Source of the DNA: Arthrobacter nitroguajacolicus_D
Lineage (GTDB): Bacteria; Actinomycetota; Actinomycetes; Actinomycetales; Micrococcaceae
Direction of reading: 5' to 3'
Length of the DNA: 64,000 nucleotides
Assembly: GCF_031455195.1 (NCBI RefSeq)
Contig: NZ_JAVDSH010000006.1
Location: 1 to 64,000, forward strand
Shown: positions 53,284 to 61,787 of the stretch, one piece after another
Layout: every line of letters begins with the position of its first letter
Position numbering within the stretch: position 1 is the first letter of the stretch
Translations under genes and position numbers: made by a program
Notes under the pieces: model-generated
Database searches by the model: none
What the model saw: the letters and a program-made list of their open reading frames with translations, nothing else
What the model was told of the DNA's origin: nothing

Positions 53284-54335
53284 CAGTAGTCGCCTTCGGA
53301 CTTCAGTGCCCGGGCCAACAGTCGCGGCCCCAGGTCATCAACGGACATTCTGCCTTCAAGCACGGCCACTACGGCAGCCGTGATGGGCATTTCAACATTC
53401 AGTTTGCCTGCGAGCTCATGGACGGCAGGGCCGGATTTGATGCCCTCGGCAGTCTGGGTCATCTGTTCGGCCACTTGCTCCAGGCTGAGGCCTTCGCCGA
53501 GCAGGCGGCCAGCTGTGTGGTTACGCGAAAGCGACGACGAGCACGTGGCCACGAGGTCACCGAGCCCGGCAAGCCCGGCCATGGTGAGGGCCTCTCCGCC
53601 CAAAGCCAGGGCAAGGCGCGAGGTCTCCGCCAGGCCGCGGGTAATCACGGATGCCTTGGTGTTGTCGCCCATCTGGCGTCCCTCGCAAATACCCACCGCA
53701 AGGGCAATGACGTTCTTGACGATCCCGCCGATCTCAACACCAACAACATCGGTGCTGGTGTAGGGGCGGAAATACGGCGCCGTGCAGCAAAGCGCGATGG
53801 CAGAGGCTGTTTCGTTATCACTGCAGGCAACCACTGAGGCAGTGGGCTGCTCCCTGGCGATCTCCATGGCCAGGTTTGGTCCGGACACCACGGCTACACG
53901 CGAAGCGGGGAGCCCCAATTCCTGGGCAATGACTTCACTCATGCGCGCATCCGTGCCCAGTTCGAGGCCCTTCATCAGGGACACGACCACGGCCTCGGGT
54001 GCCAGGAGTGCTTTCCATTCGCCCAGTTGCGGCCGCAGGGACTGCGCCGGGACGGCCAAGACCACCAATGTGGCGTCCTTCAGCACTTCGGCGACGTCGG
54101 TGGAAGCAGTAATGGACGAAGGCAGTTCGATGTCCTTGAGGTACTGCCCGTTGCGATGTACCGAGTTGATCTCGGCGACGACCTCGGCTCGCCGGCCCCA
54201 GATCCGGATGCTGCGGGTGGCACCGGATGCGGCGGCCGCGTCTGCGAGGATCTTGGCAAACGTCGTTCCCCATGAGCCTGCCCCCAGGACGGCAATCGTC
54301 TCCGGGGTCGTTGACGGGCTTTCCAAAAGGGTCAT
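53283..54335 (-). CDS. gpsA: Glycerol-3-phosphate dehydrogenase [NAD(P)+]
   Basis: 350 residues from ATG 54335 with GGAGG 7 nt upstream; this ATG overlaps the plsC stop. It reduces dihydroxyacetone phosphate to sn-glycerol-3-phosphate for phospholipids. The dinucleotide motif VLGAGSWGTTFAKIL, VSLMKGLELG and the catalytic-site segment EIGGIVKNVIALAVGICEG are intact. Confidence 0.95.
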   Translation of the reverse strand: MTLLESPSTTPETIAVLGAGSWGTTFAKILADAAAASGATRSIRIWGRRAEVVAEINSVHRNGQYLKDIELPSSITASTDVAEVLKDATLVVLAVPAQSLRPQLGEWKALLAPEAVVVSLMKGLELGTDARMSEVIAQELGLPASRVAVVSGPNLAMEIAREQPTASVVACSDNETASAIALCCTAPYFRPYTSTDVVGVEIGGIVKNVIALAVGICEGRQMGDNTKASVITRGLAETSRLALALGGEALTMAGLAGLGDLVATCSSSLSRNHTAGRLLGEGLSLEQVAEQMTQTAEGIKSGPAVHELAGKLNVEMPITAAVVAVLEGRMSVDDLGPRLLARALKSEGDY

Positions 54336-55105
54336 TCGCCATCCTCCGGTTCCGGAGCGCCTGTGGATCCACGTTCGACGAAGCGGCCATGCTTGGACTG
54401 TTTGTGCACAGCCGGGTCCCAACGTTCCGCGGGAGCAGCCTCGCCGCGAAGTGTTTCAAGCAGCTTGGTGATGGCATCCATGATGACGTCCGTGGCCTCG
54501 GATAACGTGGCTCGATCCAGCGGACGGTCGGCGAAGGCACTCAGGTCCACGGGCTCCCCCACAAGTACCCGGGCAGTCTTGCGCGGGAAGACGTGGAAGC
54601 GCTTGGCGTACCGCGGAAAGACTTCATGGGCACCCCACTGGGCTATGGGCACCACGGGCGCCCCGGTCTGCAGCGCCAGCCTGGCCGCCCCGGTGTGCCC
54701 CTTCATGGGCCACAGGTCGGGGTCACGGGTCAGTGTCCCCTCGGGATAGATGATGATGGCGCCACCGGCGTCCACCACCTCCTTGGCGACCTGCAGCGAA
54801 CGGTTGGCGCCCGCCGTCGAGCGCTCAACCGGAATCTGCTTGGTGGCCTGAAGCAGGGCCCCCAAAACGGGGACCTTGAAAAGTCCGGCCTTGGCCAGGA
54901 AGTGTGGTGGCCGCTTCTGGTTGTAGACCATGTGACCTACGACGATGGGGTCTATCTCGGTGCAGTGGTTGGGTACCGCGATGAAACCGCCCTGAGGCAG
55001 TTTCTCCAGCCCCTCCCATTTTTTGTTCATCAGGATGTTCATCAAGGGGCGCGCCAGGCCCGCCAGCAAGATAAACGTGGCACGGCTCTTGGCCGATTCC
55101 TTCAC
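54332..55105 (-). CDS. plsC: 1-acyl-sn-glycerol-3-phosphate acyltransferase family protein
   Basis: 257 residues starting GTG, with GGGAG about 7 nt upstream. The acyltransferase motifs NHCTEID (HxxxxD) and YPEGTLTRDP (EGT) are clear. It acylates lysophosphatidic acid or a related lysophospholipid at the membrane. The Glu-rich C-terminal tail (ERGSTGAPEPEDGE) is variable. The link to gpsA (glycerol-3-phosphate supply) supports phospholipid synthesis. Confidence 0.92.
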   Translation of the reverse strand: MKESAKSRATFILLAGLARPLMNILMNKKWEGLEKLPQGGFIAVPNHCTEIDPIVVGHMVYNQKRPPHFLAKAGLFKVPVLGALLQATKQIPVERSTAGANRSLQVAKEVVDAGGAIIIYPEGTLTRDPDLWPMKGHTGAARLALQTGAPVVPIAQWGAHEVFPRYAKRFHVFPRKTARVLVGEPVDLSAFADRPLDRATLSEATDVIMDAITKLLETLRGEAAPAERWDPAVHKQSKHGRFVERGSTGAPEPEDGE

Positions 55106-55116
55106 AGGATCTCCCG

Positions 55117-56442
55117 CTACTTGGTGGTAGTGATGTCGAAATCGGCGCCCAGGCCAGCCAGTTTCTCGGTGAAGCGCTCGTATCCGCGGTTGATGATGTC
55201 AATGCCGGTCACCTTGGAGGTGCCCGTTGCGGCAAGCGCAGCGATGAGGTGGCTGAAACCGCCGCGGAGGTCCGGGATGTCGATGTCCGTTCCCCGCAAG
55301 GGGGTGGGTCCGGAGATTACTGCCGAGTGCAGGAAGTTCCGTTGACCGAAACGGCAAGGTACGCTCCCCAGGCACTCACGGTGCACCTGGATGTTCGCAC
55401 CCATCCGCGCCAGGGCTTCGGTGAACCCGAAGCGGTTCTCGTAAACGGTCTCGTGGACGATCGAAACGCCCTCGGCCTGGGTCAGGGCAACCACGAGGGG
55501 CTGCTGCCAGTCCGTCATGAAGCCAGGATGAACGTCGGTCTCCAGGACCAACGGGGAGAGCTTGCCGCCCTGGTGGTAAAAACGGATGCCGTCGTCGCCG
55601 ATGTCCATGCCGCCACCGACCTTGCGGTAGGTGTTCAGGAAGGTCATCATGTCGCGCTGCGAGGCGCCCTCGACGAAGATGTCGCCACGGGTAACCAGTG
55701 CAGCAGAAGCCCAGGAAGCGGACTCGTTGCGGTCTGGCAGCGCCCGGTGGTTGTACCCGCGCAGGTCCTTGACGCCTTCGATGCGTATGGTGCGGTCCGT
55801 CTGGACGCTGATGATCGCGCCCATTTTCTGCAGCACCGCGATGAGGTCGATGATTTCCGGCTCCGTCGCAGCCCCAATGAGCTCGGTGATGCCCTCGGCG
55901 CGGGTCGCACTGAGCAAGACCTGCTCGGTGGCTCCCACGGACGGGTACGGGAGCGAAATCTTGGCGCCATGCAGGCCATGGGGAGCGGAGATGTGGATGC
56001 CACCCGGACGCTTTTCCACCACGGCGCCGAACTGGCGGAGCACGTTCAGGTGGTAATCGATCGGCCTGTCACCGATTTTGCAGCCGCCAAGATCGGGAAT
56101 GAAAGCCTCACCGATGGCATGGATCAGCGGCCCACACAAGAGGATGGGAATCCGCGAGTCGCCGGCGTGCGCGTCAATAGCGGTACTGGAAGCGGTTTTG
56201 GCGCCTTGGGGATCCAGCGTAAGGTCACCCGTCACGGGGTCCTTCGCTACGGTCACTCCATGGAGCTGCAGCAGGCTGGTGACAACCTCCACATCCTTGA
56301 TCTCCGGCACGTTCCTCAGCACCGATGGTTCACTGCCCAGCAACGCGGCAACCATGGCCTTGGGCACCAGGTTCTTGGCACCGCGAACGGTCACTCGCCC
56401 GGTTAACGGGACGCCACCGCGGATTGTCAGAACACTACTCAT
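55117..56442 (-). CDS. murA: UDP-N-acetylglucosamine 1-carboxyvinyltransferase (MurA)
   Basis: 441 residues. It transfers enolpyruvate from PEP to UDP-GlcNAc, the first committed step of peptidoglycan synthesis. The repeated inside-out barrel is intact. The PEP-binding Cys is kept in LGGCKIGDRPIDYH, and VRGAKNLVPKAMVAALL provides the N-terminal Lys/Asn. A Cys at this position predicts fosfomycin sensitivity by family knowledge. It is the first gene of murA-plsC-gpsA-ddl; its promoter must lie in the 165 bp before the leu terminator. Confidence 0.94.
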   Translation of the reverse strand: MSSVLTIRGGVPLTGRVTVRGAKNLVPKAMVAALLGSEPSVLRNVPEIKDVEVVTSLLQLHGVTVAKDPVTGDLTLDPQGAKTASSTAIDAHAGDSRIPILLCGPLIHAIGEAFIPDLGGCKIGDRPIDYHLNVLRQFGAVVEKRPGGIHISAPHGLHGAKISLPYPSVGATEQVLLSATRAEGITELIGAATEPEIIDLIAVLQKMGAIISVQTDRTIRIEGVKDLRGYNHRALPDRNESASWASAALVTRGDIFVEGASQRDMMTFLNTYRKVGGGMDIGDDGIRFYHQGGKLSPLVLETDVHPGFMTDWQQPLVVALTQAEGVSIVHETVYENRFGFTEALARMGANIQVHRECLGSVPCRFGQRNFLHSAVISGPTPLRGTDIDIPDLRGGFSHLIAALAATGTSKVTGIDIINRGYERFTEKLAGLGADFDITTTK

Positions 56443-56608
56443 CTATACCGGTTTCCTCACGACTACTCGCCCCCCAAACTTACAAAGGCTCCAGCTAAGC
56501 ATAGAAGCTCGCGTTACCGAACCGAAATGGACGCACCCGGCGGCACGAGGATCGGCTTCGCGCCGAAGAGCAGCGGCGGCGCAGCAAAAGTGCGGTCAAA
56601 GACCGACG

Positions 56609-56649
56609 AAAAAGGACCGCCCGCCCCTCCTACGGGGCGCCGGCGGTCC
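56609..56649 (-). terminator. Rho-independent terminator of the leuCD operon
   Basis: GGACCGCC (56614-56621) pairs with GGCGGTCC (56642-56649), and CGCCCC with GGGGCG inside it, separated by a 2-nt bulge. Five A on the plus strand at 56609-56613 give a T-run on the minus strand, as expected for leftward transcription. Confidence 0.8.
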
Positions 56650-56683
56650 TCTCTCAGCGCAATTCCGAAGCCATTAGCTGTGG

Positions 56684-57286
56684 CTACTGAACTTTCGCCG
56701 GCAGCGTCCTTGGTTTGAAGGACGGGCGCGTGGCCTCGTACGCCGTGATGTCTTCCTCATGCTGGAGGGTCAGCCCGATGTCGTCCAGGCCTTCCAGGAG
56801 GCGCCAGCGTGTGTAGTCGTCGATCTCGAAGGGAGCTACGACGTTGCCGCACTCCACTGTCTTGCTGACGAGGTCCACTTTCACCTCGGTGCCGGGCTGG
56901 TTCTCCAGAACCTTCCAGATCAGCTCAATGTCGTCCTGGGCAACCTGGGCGGCCAGCAGGCCCTGCTTCCCGGAGTTGCCACGGAAAATATCGGCGAACC
57001 GCGAGGAGAGCACAGCCTTGAAACCGTAATCCTTCAGGGCCCAGACAGCGTGTTCGCGGGACGAACCGGTGCCGAAATCAGGGCCGGCCACCAGCACGGA
57101 GCCGGAACTGAAGGGCGCCTGGTTGAGGATGAAGGACTCGTCCTTGCGCCAGGCAGCGAACAGTGCGTCCTCGAAGCCGGTCCGGGTGATGCGCTTGAGG
57201 TAGACCGCGGGGATGATCTGGTCGGTGTCCACGTTGCTCTGGCGCAGCGGTACACCAATGCCGGTGTGGGTTGTGAATGCTTCCAT
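56684..57286 (-). CDS. leuD: 3-isopropylmalate dehydratase small subunit
   Basis: 200 residues. With LeuC it isomerises 2- to 3-isopropylmalate in leucine synthesis. The swivel domain shows RQSNVDTDQIIPAVYLK and FGTGSSREHAVWALKDYG. It follows leuC after 9 bp and ends before a clear terminator. Confidence 0.96.
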   Translation of the reverse strand: MEAFTTHTGIGVPLRQSNVDTDQIIPAVYLKRITRTGFEDALFAAWRKDESFILNQAPFSSGSVLVAGPDFGTGSSREHAVWALKDYGFKAVLSSRFADIFRGNSGKQGLLAAQVAQDDIELIWKVLENQPGTEVKVDLVSKTVECGNVVAPFEIDDYTRWRLLEGLDDIGLTLQHEEDITAYEATRPSFKPRTLPAKVQ

Positions 57287-57295
57287 GGGATCCTC

Positions 57296-58747
57296 CTAGA
57301 CTGCGATTCCGGTCAGTGTGCCCGCGGAAGCGGACTCCAGGTCCGACGGCGAGCTCAACGTGCCCCGGACGGCTGTGGCTGCTGCCACCACGGGCGAGAC
57401 CAGGTGCGTGCGCCCACCCTTGCCTTGGCGGCCTTCAAAGTTCCGGTTGGATGTGGAGGCGCAACGCTCTCCCGGCTCCAGCTGGTCCGGGTTCATGCCC
57501 AGGCACATGGAGCAACCGGCGAAGCGCCATTCGGCTCCGAATTCCTTGAAGACCTTGTCCAGGCCCTCTGCTTCGGCTTCCAGGCGGACCCGGGCGGATC
57601 CTGGAACCACCAGCATGCGGACGTTGGGGTCCTTGGCGCGGCCGCGAATGATGTCTGCAGCGACGCGGAGGTCCTCAATGCGGGAGTTGGTGCAGGAGCC
57701 CAGGAAGACCGTGTCAACGCGGATGTCCTTCATGGGCGTGCCGGCTTCGAGGCCCATGTACTGCAGGGCACGCTCGGCGGCAGCTTTTGCGTTCTCGTCG
57801 CCGAAGTCTTCGGGGGACGGAACCTTGGCGGAGAGCGAGACACCCTGGCCGGGGTTGGTACCCCAGGTCACGAAGGGTTCCAGGGTATCGGCGTCGAGGT
57901 CGACTTCAACGTCGAACGTCGCGTCAGCATCCGTGTGGAGCGTGTTCCAGTACTCGACGGCGGCATCCCAGTCGGCGCCTTCCGGCGCGTGGGGGCGACC
58001 CTGCATGTAGTCGTAGGTGGTCTGGTCAGGGGCGACCATGCCAGCGCGTGCACCGGCTTCGATGGACATGTTGCAGATGGTCATGCGTGCGTCCATGGAC
58101 AGTGCCCGGATGGCCGAACCACGGTATTCCAGGACGTAGCCCTGTCCACCACCTGTGCCGATCTTGGCGATCACGGCGAGGATGATGTCCTTGGCCGTAA
58201 CGCCGGGGCGCAGGGTGCCCTCAACGTTGATGGCCATGGTCTTGAACGGCTTCAGCGACAATGTCTGCGTTGCCATGACGTGTTCAACCTCGGACGTGCC
58301 AATGCCCATGGCCAGTGCACCAAAGGCACCGTGCGTGGAAGTGTGCGAGTCGCCGCAGACCACGGTCATGCCCGGCTGGGTGAGCCCCAACTGGGGACCA
58401 ACCACGTGCACGATTCCCTGTTCCTTGTCCCCCAGGGAGTGCAGGCGGACGCCGAATTCCTTGCAGTTGGCCCGCAGGGTTTCAATCTGGGTGCGGCTGG
58501 TGAGGTCGGCGATCGGCTTGTCGATGTCCAACGTTGGAGTGTTGTGGTCCTCCGTCGCGATGGTGAGGTCCACACGGCGCAGCTGCCTGCCCGCCAGCCG
58601 CAGGCCTTCAAATGCCTGCGGAGAAGTCACTTCGTGAACGAGGTGCAGGTCGATGAAGAGAAGGTCGGGCTGGGCATTGGCTCCTTCGCCCTCACCTTTG
58701 CGCACGATATGCGCATCCCAGACTTTCTCGGCCAGTGTCTTTCCCAC
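57296..58747 (-). CDS. leuC: 3-isopropylmalate dehydratase large subunit
   Basis: 483 residues from GTG 58747 (GGGAG upstream). It carries the [4Fe-4S] cluster with cysteines in LGSCTNSRIEDLR and GCSMCLGMN; CGDSHTSTHGAFGALA is the third conserved segment. Divergent from the ndgR-like regulator, with a shared 114-bp region that contains a short inverted repeat. Expression is probably controlled by that regulator. Confidence 0.97.
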   Translation of the reverse strand: MGKTLAEKVWDAHIVRKGEGEGANAQPDLLFIDLHLVHEVTSPQAFEGLRLAGRQLRRVDLTIATEDHNTPTLDIDKPIADLTSRTQIETLRANCKEFGVRLHSLGDKEQGIVHVVGPQLGLTQPGMTVVCGDSHTSTHGAFGALAMGIGTSEVEHVMATQTLSLKPFKTMAINVEGTLRPGVTAKDIILAVIAKIGTGGGQGYVLEYRGSAIRALSMDARMTICNMSIEAGARAGMVAPDQTTYDYMQGRPHAPEGADWDAAVEYWNTLHTDADATFDVEVDLDADTLEPFVTWGTNPGQGVSLSAKVPSPEDFGDENAKAAAERALQYMGLEAGTPMKDIRVDTVFLGSCTNSRIEDLRVAADIIRGRAKDPNVRMLVVPGSARVRLEAEAEGLDKVFKEFGAEWRFAGCSMCLGMNPDQLEPGERCASTSNRNFEGRQGKGGRTHLVSPVVAAATAVRGTLSSPSDLESASAGTLTGIAV

Positions 58748-58831
58748 GGCCTGCTCCCTTCACTGCGGTTTGGTTGTTCCTAGTCCACTGAAGCAGCACC
58801 GCTGCGAAATAGGCCAGTGAAACAACTTGCA

Positions 58832-58846
58832 TCTCAGATATTGAGA
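58832..58846. promoter_or_regulatory. Candidate NdgR operator between leuC and ndgR
   Basis: TCTCAGATATTGAGA has 5-bp inverted arms (TCTCA/TGAGA) around GATAT, 16 bp before the regulator start and 85 bp before leuC. IclR regulators of this group (NdgR/LtbR) are known to act on leuCD; binding here is inferred from position and symmetry. Confidence 0.5.
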
Positions 58847-58861
58847 CGGCAATATCATTAC

Positions 58862-59581
58862 ATGGACAATTCTAGTGGAGTCGGTGTCATTGATAAAGCG
58901 GCCCAGGTCCTCGATGCTCTCGAGGCCGGACCAACGACACTCGCGCAACTTGTAGCGGCCACGGGCCTCGCCCGGCCCACGGTTCACCGGCTCGCGCTGG
59001 CACTGGTTCACCACCGCCTGGTGAGCCGCGACATCCAAGGACGATTCGTCCTCGGCAGCAGGCTCGTGGAGTTGGCATCCGCTGCAGGAGAAGACCGGCT
59101 CATCGCTTCAGCAGGTCCCGTCCTCATCCAGCTAAGGGACGCCACGGGTGAAAGCGCGCAGATTTTCCGCCGGCAAGGCGACTGGCGCGTCTGCGTCGCG
59201 TCGGCCGAGCGCCCCATCGGCCTCAGGGACACCATTCCCGTTGGCACCCAGCTGTCCATGAAGGCCGGCTCCGCCGCCCAGGTACTGCTGGCATGGGAAG
59301 ACCATGACCGCTTGCTGGAGGGGCTGCAGAACGCCCGCTTTACGCCCACTGTCCTGGCGGGAGTACGACGCCGGGGCTGGGGTCAGAGCCTCGGCGAACG
59401 CGAACCTGGGGTCGCCTCGGTTTCAGCCCCCGTCCGTGGGCCTTCCGGAAGGGTGATTGCGGCCGTCTCCATTTCGGGTCCGATCGAGCGCCTCACCCGC
59501 CAGCCCGGCAGGCTGCACGCCGAAGTGGTCTGCAACGCGGCCCGCGTCCTGACCGAAGCACTGCGGAAGAACAACGACTAG
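58862..59581 (+). CDS. ndgR: IclR family regulator, NdgR type
   Basis: 239 residues from ATG 58862 (MDNSSGVGVIDKAAQVL); an upstream in-frame ATG at 58817 would cross the operator candidate. N-terminal winged helix (about 7-65, with TTLAQLVAATGLARPTVHRL) and C-terminal IclR effector domain (85-235). NdgR/LtbR proteins control leucine and other amino-acid genes in Streptomyces, Corynebacterium and relatives. The divergent position to leuCD strongly supports the same role here. No Shine-Dalgarno is seen and TATCAT lies just before the ATG, so the mRNA may be nearly leaderless. Confidence 0.92.
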   Translation: MDNSSGVGVIDKAAQVLDALEAGPTTLAQLVAATGLARPTVHRLALALVHHRLVSRDIQGRFVLGSRLVELASAAGEDRLIASAGPVLIQLRDATGESAQIFRRQGDWRVCVASAERPIGLRDTIPVGTQLSMKAGSAAQVLLAWEDHDRLLEGLQNARFTPTVLAGVRRRGWGQSLGEREPGVASVSAPVRGPSGRVIAAVSISGPIERLTRQPGRLHAEVVCNAARVLTEALRKNND

Positions 59582-59634
59582 TCCGGCGCCGGTCTACGCT
59601 GATCCAGCATCCACCATCGGGACGGGAGCCCAGC

Positions 59635-60171
59635 ATGAGCAACTACGCCGTATTCCTCCGCGGCATCAACGTCGGAGGGATCAACATCAAAATGGTTGAT
59701 CTCAAGAATGCGCTTGAGGATTACCCGTTCACCAAGGTCAAGACTTTGCTGGCCAGTGGAAACGTCGTCCTGCACAGCGAGCTCGGCGCCAAGGACGTCA
59801 AGGCCCAGTTCGAGAAATGCCTGCGGGACGCGTTCGCCTATGACGCCTGGGTGGTGGTTCTCTCCGCACAGCGGGTTGCCGAACTCGTCGAGGCTTGTCC
59901 CTATCCTGCCGACGACAAGTCCACGCACAGTTACGTGACGCTGGCCTCCGATACCGCCATGCTCGACGAACTCTTCGACGCAGGCCAGGCCTTGGGAGGC
60001 GTCGAACAGGTGCGGCTGGGCCCTGAAGCGTCCGCCTGGCTGGCCCCTGCCGGCGGCACGCTGGAGAGCCCTTTCAGCAAACTCTCGGCGAAAGCACGCT
60101 ACAAAGCAAGCACCACCACCCGGAACCTGCGGACCCTCATCAAGGTCCGGGACGCCGCGGCAGCACTCTAG
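59635..60171 (+). CDS. DUF1697 family protein
   Basis: 178 residues beginning MSNYAVFLRGINVGG, the DUF1697 signature, with LLASGNVVLHSE shortly after. Cytosolic, function unknown. GGGAG lies 10 nt upstream of the ATG. It follows ndgR by 53 bp on the same strand and its end overlaps the convergent GTPase gene by 4 bp. Confidence 0.9.
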   Translation: MSNYAVFLRGINVGGINIKMVDLKNALEDYPFTKVKTLLASGNVVLHSELGAKDVKAQFEKCLRDAFAYDAWVVVLSAQRVAELVEACPYPADDKSTHSYVTLASDTAMLDELFDAGQALGGVEQVRLGPEASAWLAPAGGTLESPFSKLSAKARYKASTTTRNLRTLIKVRDAAAAL

Positions 60172-61787
60172 GACGTACGGGCAGCCTTCAACGCCGCATT
60201 AAAGGCCTTCAAGCGCGTGATCTCCACCTCGACGGGCTCAACGATCCGTGTTTCAGCCACCGCCGCAACGGATTCCTTCAACCGTTTGGCGGCTCCGGAT
60301 GCCCGTATTTTCGCTGCCCAGCCACCAAAAATGCGGCCGGCGATGGCAAGAAGAATTCCCAATGCGACTCCCCCGGCCACCATCAACGTGGGCCAGGGCC
60401 AACCCTCCGTTCGAGGAACGTCCGGCACCGGCATCTGGAAGTAACCCAGCGCCGCCAGGACTCCGAGCCAGCCCAGGCCACCCACCGCCAACAGAAGTGC
60501 CAACCATTGCAGGGAGTTGAAAAGCGCCCACCACAGGGGCCGTTTGGTCGCCTTCAGGTCGGTTCCTGCGATGGCCTGGTCCAAGGCATCCGGCAAATGC
60601 TCGCGGCCGTCCCTGGCCACACCCCGGATCGCGGCGCGCCACGGCCCCGGAGCACCCGTGGACGCGTCGTCCACGAAGTCCCTGACGGCCGCATCCGTCC
60701 GCGCCCGCTCAGGAGCGCCTGCGGGAGGCAAGGAGGTCCGGCTCAGTTCCGGCTTCGTGTCGCCCCGGCCCAGGTTCAGCCTGCGCAATGGGTCCGGCCG
60801 GAAACGCAACAGCCACCGCGTCACGGGCCACCCTGTCCTCCGGGCCGACTCCCGCTTGAACGACCGCTGGACCGCGTCCACCACAACGGGTACGTTCGCG
60901 GCGGTAGCCAACTCCGACGCAAGGCGCGCCTTGGCATTTCCCCTGATCCCGCGCGCTTCGCCCTCCCCGGAGGCCCGGGCCAGTTCCGAGGCCGCCTTCG
61001 CGACGTCGGCCGCGAGCCGCTGCGTCGTTGCCTCCCGCTGGACCACGACGTTCCTGATGGCACCGCGGACGGTTGAAACGCCGTCGCCCGTCACTGCCGA
61101 GGCGCTGAGCACGCGAACCTTACCCAGGCCGTCGCGGGCCAGGATGCCCTCCAAGGACTGCATCACGGCTGAGGCGTCCGTGGGGCTTAGCCTGTCCACC
61201 TGGTTCAAGACCACCAGCGTGACGGCACCGTGGGAGGCCATGGGCTTGAGGAAATCATTGTGGACCGCTGCGTCTGCATATTTCTGGGGATCAAGGACCC
61301 ACACCAGGACATCCACCATGCCCACCATGCGCTGGACGATCTCCCTGTTCTCCGCACGCGTGGAGTCGAAGTCGGGCAGGTCGAGGAGGACCAGGCCCGT
61401 GTCTTCGCCCGCGAGTCCGGCCATCGGGGGCAGGGTGTGGCGCTCCTTGACGTCAAGCCAGTCCAACAGCGGTCCGCTGCCTTCTTCTCCCCAAATCCCT
61501 GCCAAGGGTTCCGAGGTGGTGGGACGCCGCGCTGTCGCTGTCGCGAGCATACTTCCGGACACTGCGTTGAACAACGAGGATTTGCCACTGCCGGTGGCAC
61601 CGAAAAAACCCACCACGGTATGTCCTGCGGATAATGATCGCCGGGAGGCGGCGCGCTCCAGGACGTCGTAAACCGATTGGAGTTCCTCATCAGGAAGGAC
61701 GCCTTCGGCAAGTTCACGGGCTTCGTTGAGTGATTCGAGCCTGCGCTGCAGGTGGGAGGATTCGCGGACCTGGCTGTGGCGGCTCAT
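60168..61787 (-). CDS. Dynamin-like/YfjP-type GTPase with C-terminal membrane helices
   Basis: 539 residues. The G domain is N-terminal: G1 GATGSGKSS (63-71), G3-like LLDLPDFDS and G4 LNQVDRLS (canonical NKxD becomes NQVD). A helical middle part follows, and two hydrophobic segments near residues 425-450 and 465-490 could form a membrane hairpin. The gene overlaps its upstream neighbour, a second GTPase of similar design, by 4 nt. Pairs like this resemble bacterial dynamins and could remodel membranes, but no function is proven from sequence. Confidence 0.85.
   Translation of the reverse strand: MSRHSQVRESSHLQRRLESLNEARELAEGVLPDEELQSVYDVLERAASRRSLSAGHTVVGFFGATGSGKSSLFNAVSGSMLATATARRPTTSEPLAGIWGEEGSGPLLDWLDVKERHTLPPMAGLAGEDTGLVLLDLPDFDSTRAENREIVQRMVGMVDVLVWVLDPQKYADAAVHNDFLKPMASHGAVTLVVLNQVDRLSPTDASAVMQSLEGILARDGLGKVRVLSASAVTGDGVSTVRGAIRNVVVQREATTQRLAADVAKAASELARASGEGEARGIRGNAKARLASELATAANVPVVVDAVQRSFKRESARRTGWPVTRWLLRFRPDPLRRLNLGRGDTKPELSRTSLPPAGAPERARTDAAVRDFVDDASTGAPGPWRAAIRGVARDGREHLPDALDQAIAGTDLKATKRPLWWALFNSLQWLALLLAVGGLGWLGVLAALGYFQMPVPDVPRTEGWPWPTLMVAGGVALGILLAIAGRIFGGWAAKIRASGAAKRLKESVAAVAETRIVEPVEVEITRLKAFNAALKAARTS

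Noticed and set aside
56759..58783. A 674-codon open frame antisense to leuD and leuC
   Set aside because: It mirrors two clearly functional genes in a high-GC genome, has no family motif, no ribosome binding site and a His/Val/Gly-rich composition typical of shadows.
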